A stretch of DNA of 64,000 nt from Massilia polaris (GTDB lineage Bacteria; Pseudomonadota; Gammaproteobacteria; Burkholderiales; Burkholderiaceae_D), in contig NZ_JABBGG010000006.1 in the NCBI RefSeq assembly GCF_012927275.1, positions 186,001 to 250,000 of the forward strand, given 5' to 3'. A program made the position numbers and the translations under genes. The notes below the pieces were generated by a model that saw only the letters and a list, made by a program, of their open reading frames with translations, searched no databases and was not told where the DNA came from. Shown here in pieces: positions 53,988 through 64,000 of this stretch; the stretch's first letter is position 1, and each line of letters begins with the position of its first letter.

Positions 53988-54692
53988 ATGATTGGCGAGC
54001 ATTCATCCAAACAGTACGACCACGAACTTGAAACCATCCGCTCCAAGGTATTGCTGATGGGCGGCATCGTGGAAACCCAGTTCCAGGAAGCAATGAACTG
54101 CTTCCGGGTAAGCAATGTCGAACGCGCCGACCACGTGATCGCGGAAGACAACACGGTCAACCAGCTCGAAGTGTCGCTCGACGACGCCTGCAGCCACCTG
54201 ATCGTGCGGCGCCAGCCGACCGCCAACGACCTGCGCACGGTGATGGCGACGATCAAGGTCATCACCGACCTCGAGCGCATCGGCGACGAAGCGGCCAAGA
54301 TCGCGCGCACCTCGAAGAGCCTGCACGCGCGCGGCGCCATTGCGCTGAACCACTACGACATGATCCGCACCATCGCCACCGCCACCGGCGACCTGCTGCA
54401 CGATGCGCTGGACGCCTTCGCGCGCCTCGACGGCAAGCAGGCGCTGCAGCTGATCGCCCAAGATGAAGTGATCGACCACGAGTTCCGCTCGATCATGCGC
54501 AACCTGATCACCTTCATGATGGAAGACCCGCGCACGATCTCGTCCGCGCTCGACACCCTGTGGGTGGCCAAGGCCATCGAACGGATCGGCGACCACGCCA
54601 AGAACATCGCCGAATACGTGATTTACGTGGTCGAGGGCAAGGACATCCGCCACACCAAGCCAGCCGCGCCAAGCCCCGACCACACTGCGTGA
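53988..54692 (+). CDS. phoU: Phosphate signalling regulator PhoU
   Basis: 234-aa protein of two three-helix PhoU bundles. YDHELETIRSKVLLMGGIVE, RQPTANDLRTVMATIKVITD, LERIGDEAAKIAR in the first bundle and AKAIERIGDHAKNIAEYVIY in the second show the metal-binding E/DxxxD motifs. It damps PhoR signalling through PstB at high phosphate. 41 bp after pstB; phoB starts 7 bp after it. Confidence 0.95.
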   Translation: MIGEHSSKQYDHELETIRSKVLLMGGIVETQFQEAMNCFRVSNVERADHVIAEDNTVNQLEVSLDDACSHLIVRRQPTANDLRTVMATIKVITDLERIGDEAAKIARTSKSLHARGAIALNHYDMIRTIATATGDLLHDALDAFARLDGKQALQLIAQDEVIDHEFRSIMRNLITFMMEDPRTISSALDTLWVAKAIERIGDHAKNIAEYVIYVVEGKDIRHTKPAAPSPDHTA

Positions 54693-54699
54693 CACCCTG

Positions 54700-55389
54700 A
54701 TGGCAGCCGATAAAACCACTGTACTGATTGTAGAAGACGAGCCGGCGATCATCGAACTGGTCACATTTTCGATGCGCGAAACCGGCTGGAACGTGTGTTC
54801 GGTGCAAAACTGCGCGGCGGCCTGGGAATTCATCCAGCACCGCACGCCGCAGCTGATTTTCCTCGACTGGATGTTGCCCGACCAGACCGGCCTGCGCCTG
54901 CTGTCGCGAATCCGTTCGGACCGCGACTTCAAGGATATCCCGGTGATCATGCTGACCGCCAAGAGCATGGAAGAAGACAAGCTGGCCGGCCTCGACACCG
55001 GCGCCGACGACTACGTCACCAAGCCGTTCTCGCCGAAAGAGCTGCTGGCCCGCGCGCGCGCGCTGCTGCGCCGCAAGAGTCCCGAGCATGCGCAGGAAAC
55101 CATGACCGCCGGCGCCGTCACGCTCGATCCGGCCAGCTTCACGGTGGAAATCGCCAAGCAGAAAATCGACATCGGCCATGCCGAATTCAAGCTGCTGAAG
55201 TTCCTGATGGCGCACCGTGAACGGGTGTTCTCGCGCAGCCAGCTGCTCGACAAGGTATGGGGCGACCACGTCGCCATCGAAGAGCGCACCGTCGACGTCC
55301 ATGTGCTGCGGCTGCGCAAGGCCCTGAAGGAGTCGGAACACCTGATCAAGACCGTCCGCAGCGTCGGATACATGTTCTCCGAAAAATAG
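54700..55389 (+). CDS. phoB: Phosphate regulon response regulator PhoB
   Basis: 229-aa OmpR/PhoB-type regulator. Receiver domain with acidic pocket VEDEP, phospho-acceptor Asp56 in LIFLDWMLPD and Lys in VTKPFSPKE; C-terminal winged helix with EFKLLKFLMAHRERVFSRSQ, RTVDVHVLRLRKAL, VRSVGYMFSEK. Expected to bind the Pho boxes at 50020-50036 and 49919-49935. phoR follows 3 bp later. Confidence 0.96.
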   Translation: MAADKTTVLIVEDEPAIIELVTFSMRETGWNVCSVQNCAAAWEFIQHRTPQLIFLDWMLPDQTGLRLLSRIRSDRDFKDIPVIMLTAKSMEEDKLAGLDTGADDYVTKPFSPKELLARARALLRRKSPEHAQETMTAGAVTLDPASFTVEIAKQKIDIGHAEFKLLKFLMAHRERVFSRSQLLDKVWGDHVAIEERTVDVHVLRLRKALKESEHLIKTVRSVGYMFSEK

Positions 55390-55392
55390 CGA

Positions 55393-56679
55393 ATGAATCC
55401 AAACCTGCTGTTCTGGATCCCTGCGCTGCTGCGCATGATCTTCATCCTGGCCGGCGCCAGCATCGTCTGGTGGTTGTTCGGCCCGGTGTACGGCCTGGCC
55501 GTTGCGCTGATCGCCGTGATGGCGCTGCTGTTCATCCAGCTGTCCTACCTCAGCCAGCTGGGCGTGTGGCTGGAGGACCCGCACAGCTCGAAACTGCCGG
55601 ACGGGTGGGGCTCGTGGACCGAGATCTTTTCACGCCTGTACCGGCTGCGCCGCGACGACGAGCGCCACCAGGCCGACCTGACCGAATGGCTGGCGCGCTT
55701 CCGCCAGGCCATGCACCTGCTGCCCGACGGCGTGGCCATCATGGACGATGTGCTGTTCCTGGAATGGTGCAATCCGGCCGCCGAGAAGCACCTCGGGCTG
55801 ACGCTGGAGCGCGACAAGGGAATGCGGGTGACCAACCTGATCCGCCATCCCGACTTCATCGACTACATCATCCTTGGGCGCTACGACCAGCCGCTGACGC
55901 TCAGCCTGCGCGACCGCAAGCTGATCGTCCAGATCATCCCGTTCGAGAACCGGCGCCAGATCCTGGTGACGCACGACGCCACCGAGACCGACCGCATCGA
56001 AGAGATGCGGCGCGACTTCATCGCCAACGCCTCGCACGAACTGCGCACGCCGTTGACGGTGATTGTCGGCTTCCTGGAAATCGCCTCGAGCGGCACGGCG
56101 CTCGATCCGGCCACCCGCGAGGCCCACCTGAAGCTGATGACCGACCAGGCGCACCGCATGCAGCGGCTGATCGAGGACATGCTGACCTTGTCGCGGCTGG
56201 AATCGATCGATTACCCGCTGCGCAGCGAGCAGGTTGACGTCAAGGCGCTGATCGAAGAAGTCGCCCAGGAAGCGCGCGCGCTGTCGGGCGGCAAGCACCA
56301 GGTCAGCACCAGCGTGGACGGGCCGGATGTCATGGGCAGCGCGGAAGAACTGCGCTCGGCGTTCGGCAACCTGGCGTCGAATGCGGTGCGCTACACGCCG
56401 GAAGGCGGCCGCATCCATATTTCGTGGACCAATAACGGCGGCGGGCCGCAGTTTGCCGTGACCGACACCGGCATCGGCATCGACCAGCAGCATATCTCGC
56501 GGCTGACCGAGCGATTCTACCGCGTCGACAAGAGCCGCTCGCGCGAGACCCAGGGTACCGGGCTGGGGCTGGCGATCGTCAAGCACGTGCTGCTGCGCCA
56601 TGGCGGCACCTTGTCGATCAAGTCGGAGCCGGGCAAGGGCAGCAGCTTTATCGTGTCGCTGCCGGGGACCAAGGCTTAG
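55393..56679 (+). CDS. phoR: Phosphate regulon sensor kinase PhoR
   Basis: 428-aa histidine kinase. Two adjacent membrane helices (about 8-29 and 33-53) with almost no periplasmic loop, typical of PhoR, which senses phosphate through PstSCAB-PhoU. Then a PAS domain (MHLLPDGVAIMDDVLFLEWC), HisKA with His215 in FIANASHELRTPLTV, N-box FGNLASNAVRYTPEGG and G-boxes DTGIGID, GTGLGLAIVKHVL. Its end overlaps the convergent membrane-protein gene by 4 bp. Confidence 0.95.
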   Translation: MNPNLLFWIPALLRMIFILAGASIVWWLFGPVYGLAVALIAVMALLFIQLSYLSQLGVWLEDPHSSKLPDGWGSWTEIFSRLYRLRRDDERHQADLTEWLARFRQAMHLLPDGVAIMDDVLFLEWCNPAAEKHLGLTLERDKGMRVTNLIRHPDFIDYIILGRYDQPLTLSLRDRKLIVQIIPFENRRQILVTHDATETDRIEEMRRDFIANASHELRTPLTVIVGFLEIASSGTALDPATREAHLKLMTDQAHRMQRLIEDMLTLSRLESIDYPLRSEQVDVKALIEEVAQEARALSGGKHQVSTSVDGPDVMGSAEELRSAFGNLASNAVRYTPEGGRIHISWTNNGGGPQFAVTDTGIGIDQQHISRLTERFYRVDKSRSRETQGTGLGLAIVKHVLLRHGGTLSIKSEPGKGSSFIVSLPGTKA

Positions 56680-57308
56680 GTGCCGGCGGCGCCTGCAGCG
56701 CCTCGGGTTGTACGGCCGGACATCAGGAACACCGCGACGGCAAACGCCGCCTCGATGCCGGCACCGGCGAATGCGCCGGTGGCCGGCGAGGCGCCGTAGA
56801 CAGCAAGCGGATACGCGGCCAGGGCAAGCGCGGCGCCGCAGGCCCAGTAGATGCGCATCCCGTACAAGGTTGAGAACGTCAGGTAGCGCCCGCCGATAAT
56901 CAACAGCACGGCCGGGAAGAACCACTCGATCCGCATCATCGACACGCCATAGGCCAGCAGCAGGCACATGATCATCCAGAACGTCGAGGCCATGCCGAGC
57001 GCACCGAGCGGGTTCGATGGATTGTGCTTGCCGCTGCGTCCCAGCATCTTGTTGAATACTACCGCAGCCGGATGAATGAACATTCCGCCGATCAGTAAGG
57101 TCCACACGGCTTGCGCAGCCGACAGGTGCAAGGCGACCATGCCGGCGGTGAACCACACCAGCGCCGAGCTCATGATGCCGGGAGCGCCGCTGTAATACGC
57201 GCTGCGCATGTCTTGCTGGGCATCGGCGATCGTGATCGGTGTCGTGCTGAATGGGGCAGGTTTCATGGGCTTGGCCGCGCGTCGTGGGAGTGGGGGCCAT
57301 TTTGCCAT
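56676..57308 (-). CDS. Multi-pass membrane protein of unknown function
   Basis: About 210 aa, with six or so hydrophobic segments (VWFTAGMVALHLSAAQAVWT; FWMIMCLLLAYGVSMMRIEW; VLLIIGGRYLTFSTLYGM; AAFAVAVFLMSGRTT). Start at ATG 57308 (MAKWPPLPRR) has AAAGG about 10 bases upstream; ATG 57266 (MKPAPFSTTP) would give a shorter form lacking a visible ribosome site. Family not recognised with certainty. Convergent overlap with phoR. Confidence 0.75.
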   Translation of the reverse strand: MAKWPPLPRRAAKPMKPAPFSTTPITIADAQQDMRSAYYSGAPGIMSSALVWFTAGMVALHLSAAQAVWTLLIGGMFIHPAAVVFNKMLGRSGKHNPSNPLGALGMASTFWMIMCLLLAYGVSMMRIEWFFPAVLLIIGGRYLTFSTLYGMRIYWACGAALALAAYPLAVYGASPATGAFAGAGIEAAFAVAVFLMSGRTTRGAAGAAGT

Positions 57309-57407
57309 CGGGATGTTGCCTTTGCAATAACTTAGACGCCCATTGGCCGGTCGCCCCAGCCGCCCAGAACAGTTACAATCGCAGTCTCTGTTCTTTCCTA
57401 CCCACAT

Positions 57408-58325
57408 ATGTATTCCAATCGCAGCTCCCTGATTACCCTCGCACTGATCCTGGCCGGTTGCGGCAGCACGCCGCCGGCGCCGGTCCAGCAAGCTGCGGCC
57501 ATCGTGCCGCCGCCGGTAGTCGTCCTCGCTCCCAAGAAAATCAGGATCGGCCTCGCCCTGGGCGGCGGCGCCGCGCGCGGTTTCGCCCACATCGGCGTCA
57601 TCAAGGCGCTGGAAGCGCAGGGGATCCATCCGGAAATCGTGGTCGGCACCAGCGCCGGCAGCGTGGTCGGCGCGCTGTACGCGTCCGGGCTGGGCGGTTT
57701 CGAGCTGCAGAAGACAGCCATGGAAATGGACGAAGCGACGATTTCGGACTGGGCGCTGCCGCTGTTCGGCTCGTCGACCGGCGTGCTGAAAGGCGCAGCG
57801 CTGCAGAACTACGTCAACAAGGCGGTCAAGAACCAGCCGATGGAAAAGCTCAAGCTGCGCTTCGGTGCGGTCGCGACCGACCTGAAGAACGGTGAGCCAA
57901 TCCTGTTCCAGCGCGGAAATACCGGACAAGCCGTGCGCGCCTCGTCGGCGGTGCCGAGCGTATTCCAGCCGGTAAAGATCGGCACGCGCTCCTTCGTCGA
58001 CGGCGGGCTGGTCGCGCCGGTGCCGGTGCGCTTCGTGCGCGAGATGGGTGCGGACTTCATCATCGCGGTCAACATCTCGACGCAGACCGACGTGCAGGCG
58101 ACGGTCAGCTCGCTCGACGTGCTGATGCAGACCTTCACGATCATGGGCCAGCGCCTGAACCACTACGAGCTCAAGGACGCGGACATCGTGATCCAGCCGG
58201 CGCTCGGCAAGATGGGCGGGGCCGACTTCAACGGCCGCAACCTGGCGATCCTTGCCGGCGAACAGGCCGCCGCGGCGGTGATGCCACAGATCAAGGCCAA
58301 GCTCAAGGCCAGGCAGCAGCCATAG
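57408..58325 (+). CDS. Patatin-like phospholipase lipoprotein (RssA type)
   Basis: 305 aa. Lipobox LILAGC with lipidated Cys18, then a Pro-rich linker and a patatin domain. Oxyanion loop LGGGAARGFAHIG (51-63), nucleophile Ser82 in GTSAGS, catalytic Asp in FVDGGLVAPVPV. Serine-aspartate dyad complete, so lipid acyl hydrolase activity is expected at the envelope. Related to E. coli RssA, but with lipoprotein targeting. Standalone, with TACAAT at 57374-57379. Confidence 0.9.
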   Translation: MYSNRSSLITLALILAGCGSTPPAPVQQAAAIVPPPVVVLAPKKIRIGLALGGGAARGFAHIGVIKALEAQGIHPEIVVGTSAGSVVGALYASGLGGFELQKTAMEMDEATISDWALPLFGSSTGVLKGAALQNYVNKAVKNQPMEKLKLRFGAVATDLKNGEPILFQRGNTGQAVRASSAVPSVFQPVKIGTRSFVDGGLVAPVPVRFVREMGADFIIAVNISTQTDVQATVSSLDVLMQTFTIMGQRLNHYELKDADIVIQPALGKMGGADFNGRNLAILAGEQAAAAVMPQIKAKLKARQQP

Positions 58326-58405
58326 CCGCTCTACGGCAATGCGTATCGCAGGGCAGGGCGCCAGCCTTAAAATCGGCGCACTTACAATATAACAAGGACC
58401 GCATT

Positions 58406-58813
58406 ATGCAATCGAAGCCCTACCTGACCCTCGCCGACGTGAAGAAAATGGCGGCTGCCGCGGAAGCGGAAGCGGTCGCGCACAACTGGGCGGTAACGAT
58501 CGCCATCGTGGACGACGGCGGTCACCTGCTGTGGCTGCAGCGGCTGGACGGCGCCGCGCCGCTGTCGTCGCACATTGCGCCGGCCAAGGCGAAGGTCGCG
58601 GCGCTGGGGCGGCGCGACACCAAGGGCTACGAAGACATGATCAACAACGGCCGCACCGCCTTCGGCAGCGCCCCGTTCAGCGAAGGCATGCTCGAGGGCG
58701 GCGTGCCGGTGGTCGTTGACGGGCACGTCATCGGCGCGGTCGGCGTATCCGGCGTGAAATCCCCGGAAGACGCCCAGGTCGCCAAAGCCGGCCTCGCCGC
58801 GCTGACCGCCTAG
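58406..58813 (+). CDS. GlcG/HbpS family protein
   Basis: 135 aa. LADVKKMAAAAEAEAVAHNW, TIAIVDDGGHLLWLQRLDGA, SHIAPAKAKVAALGRRDT, GGVPVVVDGHVIGAVGVSGV are the DUF336 (GlcG/HbpS) motifs. Members bind haem or cobalamin-like ligands or act as small accessory proteins. No signal peptide is seen, so it is cytoplasmic. Followed by palindrome copy 3, 19 bp after the stop. Confidence 0.88.
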   Translation: MQSKPYLTLADVKKMAAAAEAEAVAHNWAVTIAIVDDGGHLLWLQRLDGAAPLSSHIAPAKAKVAALGRRDTKGYEDMINNGRTAFGSAPFSEGMLEGGVPVVVDGHVIGAVGVSGVKSPEDAQVAKAGLAALTA

Positions 58814-58829
58814 CAAATATTGCATTCTC

Positions 58830-58863
58830 AATCGGGGTCCGTCCCCGGGGACGGACCCCGAAT
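58830..58863. repeat. GC-rich palindromic repeat, copy 3 (short form)
   Basis: Perfect 28-bp palindrome (58833-58860) with arm CGGGGTCCGTCCCC, lacking the core found in copies 1 and 2. Again between convergent genes (GlcG-like + and hypothetical -), with AAT on both edges as in the other copies. Confidence 0.87.
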
Positions 58864-58884
58864 CTGGCGAGCGAAAACGCGCGC

Positions 58885-59304
58885 CTAGTCGTGGATTTCG
58901 GCGTTTTCCGGCGCGGTGTCGGCGGCGTTGCAGCGGGTCAGCCAGTCTTTCAGCGCAGCCATGTCGGTGACCAGGATTTCGCGCCCCTTGACGAAACCGA
59001 CCTGGATCAGGCTGGCGGCGTCACAGTTGAGCTTGTTCACCGTGGGCGCCAGGTTGACCATCCGGTCGTACGCCTTGTAGACCTTGTTCTCCCACTTGTG
59101 CAGCCCGGCGTCGTTGAACTTGTTGTTCTCGAAGTAGATCATGACGGTGCCGTCGAGGTTGCCGAAGCCGCACAGCCCGGATCCATTCTTCATCGCCGCC
59201 CGCACCGCTTCGCTGGCGTCGGGACCCGGTACAAACACGCCCGCGCGCCCGCCCGCAGCGGGACGCTCCATCGGCGTGTCCATGCCAAAAACTGTTGTCG
59301 CCAT
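58885..59304 (-). CDS. Hypothetical protein, 139 aa
   Basis: Starts MATTVFGMDTPMERPAAGGR, contains GLCGFGNLDGTVMIYFENNK, WENKVYKAYDRMVNLAPTVN and REILVTDMAALKDWLTRCN. Soluble, with no signal peptide and three Cys residues. The family is not recognised. Divergent from carA with a shared 285-bp region; convergent with the GlcG-like gene across palindrome copy 3. Confidence 0.7.
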   Translation of the reverse strand: MATTVFGMDTPMERPAAGGRAGVFVPGPDASEAVRAAMKNGSGLCGFGNLDGTVMIYFENNKFNDAGLHKWENKVYKAYDRMVNLAPTVNKLNCDAASLIQVGFVKGREILVTDMAALKDWLTRCNAADTAPENAEIHD

Positions 59305-59410
59305 TGTTTTCCTGAAAGAGTTGCGCTTAGCGCCAAGTGCGCTAATGTAGAGAAGCGCGGTGCTGCTGTCCAGCGCCGGAAAAATTCGGCATCAATCGGG
59401 CCGCCGGCGA

Positions 59411-59439
59411 TTGCCGAGCGAGGCCGTTTGCGCTATAAT
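59411..59439 (+). promoter_or_regulatory. Sigma70 promoter of carAB
   Basis: TTGCCG (59411-59416), 17-bp spacer, consensus TATAAT (59434-59439). Predicted start near 59446, giving a leader of about 144 nt to the carA start. Best promoter match in the window. Confidence 0.8.
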
Positions 59440-59445
59440 TCGGAG

Positions 59446-59589
59446 GTTTAGCCATTCATTACACCTACCGTAGCGACTACCCACACATCCCTCATTCAAT
59501 TGACCCAATCCCTCGAGCTGAGATGCTCGGGATCGCAGGGTCGTCGGTCTGACGTGGCGCAGCTACGGTAACTTTATCAGGAGTTGCCC
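59446..59589 (+). promoter_or_regulatory. Structured leader RNA of carAB
   Basis: A 9-bp long-range helix TACCGTAGC (59466-59474) / GCTACGGTA (59562-59570) closes a domain of about 105 nt. Nested inside are GACCC/GGGTC and a bulged ATCCC(TC)GAGC / GCTCGGGAT hairpin (about 59502-59542). The closing helix ends eight bases before the AGGAG ribosome site, so it could control carA translation or transcription. No known riboswitch class recognised by eye. Confidence 0.55.
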
Positions 59590-60772
59590 TTGCCGCCATT
59601 TTTTTCTGGCCCCGCCGTTCCAGCCATCCTGGCCCTCGCAGACGGGACAATATTTAAAGGTTTTTCCATTGGCGCCGCCGGCCATACGACCGGAGAAGTG
59701 GTCTTCAATACCGCGATGACCGGTTACCAGGAAATCCTCACCGATCCTAGCTATTCGCGCCAGATCGTCACCCTGACTTATCCGCACATCGGAAATACCG
59801 GCGTCAACCTCGAAGACGTCGAGGCGACCAAGGTTCACGCCGCCGGCCTGATCATCCGCGACCTGCCGCTGATGGCCTCGAATTTCCGTTCTACCCAATC
59901 GCTGTCCGATTACCTGAAGGCCGAAGGCATCGTCGCCATCGCCGGCATCGACACCCGCAAGCTGACGCGCATCCTGCGCGAAAAAGGCGCGCAGGGAGGT
60001 GCGATCCTGGTCGGTAACCAGGGCGTGGAGCCGAAAGAGTCGCAGGCGCTGGAGCTGGCGCGTTCCTTCCCTGGCCTGGCCGGCATGGACCTGGCCAAGG
60101 TGGTCTCGACCCCGAAAGCCTACGCGTTCACCGAAACCGAATGGACCCTGGGCGAAGGCTACGGCAAGCTGACCGATCCCAAGTTCCACGTGGTCGCCTT
60201 CGACTACGGCGTCAAGAAGAACATCCTGCGCATGCTGACGCAGCGCGGCTGCAAGGTGACGGTACTGCCGGCACAGGCCACCGCCGCCGACGCGCTGGCG
60301 CTGAACCCGGACGGCATCTTCCTGGCCAACGGCCCGGGCGACCCGGAGCCGTGCGATTACGCGATCGCAGCCTCGAAAGAGCTGATCGAGCGCGGCATCC
60401 CGACCTTCGGCATCTGCCTCGGCCACCAGATCATGGCGCTCGCTTCCGGCGCCAAGACCATGAAGATGAAATTCGGCCACCACGGCGCCAACCATCCGGT
60501 GCAGGACCTCGATTCGAAGAAGGTGATGATCACCTCGCAAAACCACGGCTTCGCGGTCGATGCGGCCACCTTGCCGGCCAATTGCCGCGTCACGCACGTG
60601 TCGCTGTTCGACGGTTCGCTGCAGGGCTTCGCCCGTACCGACAAGCCGGCGTTCTGCTTCCAGGGCCACCCTGAAGCATCGCCTGGACCGAACGACGTAA
60701 GTTACCTGTTTGACCGCTTCATCAGCCTGATGCAAGCGGGCGGGAAAAAAATAAATGCAGGGGAAAAAGTAG

Positions 60773-60780
<8 letters not shown>
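59590..60780 (+). CDS. carA: Carbamoyl-phosphate synthase small subunit
   Basis: 396-aa glutamine amidotransferase subunit supplying ammonia to CarB for pyrimidine and arginine synthesis. N-terminal [17 protein letters not shown] and [20 protein letters not shown]; class I GATase triad with Cys in FGICLGHQ and His/Glu in [10 protein letters not shown]. The start is a TTG: AGGAG (59579-59583) is six bases from TTG 59590; TTG 59584 is too close. No ATG exists in the right place. Overlaps carB by 8 bp (ATGCCTAA). Confidence 0.95.

Positions 60781-64000
<3,220 letters not shown>

Overview
The window is a GC-rich, densely packed stretch of chromosome from a betaproteobacterium, most likely an Oxalobacteraceae member close to Massilia/Telluria/Duganella. 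This rests on codon use, the Burkholderiales-type gene families (DUF1415, DUF1853, LplT, a PAKA-repeat histone-like protein) and many cyclic-di-GMP proteins; it is inference, since there is no rRNA. I see no tRNA, rRNA, CRISPR array, insertion sequence or prophage. A TonB receptor is cut by the left edge and carB by the right edge.

Layout. 0-5 kb: TonB receptor tail, then a KaiC-like ATPase translationally coupled to a soluble histidine kinase. 5-9.7 kb: secreted M4 metalloprotease, LytM-type M23 peptidase, L,D-transpeptidase and an alpha/beta hydrolase. 9.8-12.3 kb: a run of very small proteins, an SRAP (YedK/HMCES) protein and a strong bidirectional terminator. 12.4-16.5 kb: a GGDEF-EAL protein, a spermidine-synthase-like methyltransferase fold, and a membrane GGDEF protein with a ruined active-site motif. 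16.6-19.2 kb: ppx, a PAKA-repeat protein and a small HTH protein.

19.4-30.3 kb is the most notable part: a selenium/ergothioneine locus. A five-gene PhnD/C/E/E-type ABC operon (candidate selenium oxyanion importer) is divergent from egtD-egtB. After yihY and a DUF1428 gene come senC (selenophosphate synthetase), senB (selenosugar synthase) and the divergent senA (selenoneine synthase). EgtD makes hercynine. EgtB can turn it into the ergothioneine precursor, and SenC-SenB-SenA can turn it into selenoneine, so both thio and seleno branches appear complete here.

30.3-45.9 kb: RhlE-type helicase with a long structured leader, MltD, DUF1415/DUF1289/DUF1993 genes, a 1042-aa PAS-GGDEF-EAL protein, a thioredoxin-like protein, the coupled tsaB-rimI-UDG-like-DUF1853 operon, lplT, and alr-radA. 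46-47 kb: a glutamine synthetase pseudogene with at least three lesions. 47-56.7 kb: a phosphate block, with ppk1-sixA on one strand and pstSCAB-phoU-phoBR on the other, sharing an intergenic region with a Pho box for each direction. 56.7-64 kb: a membrane protein, a patatin lipoprotein, a GlcG/HbpS-like protein, a hypothetical gene, then carAB behind a sigma70 promoter and a strongly folded leader.

Three copies of a GC-rich palindrome (34.6, 42.0 and 58.8 kb) each lie between convergent genes.
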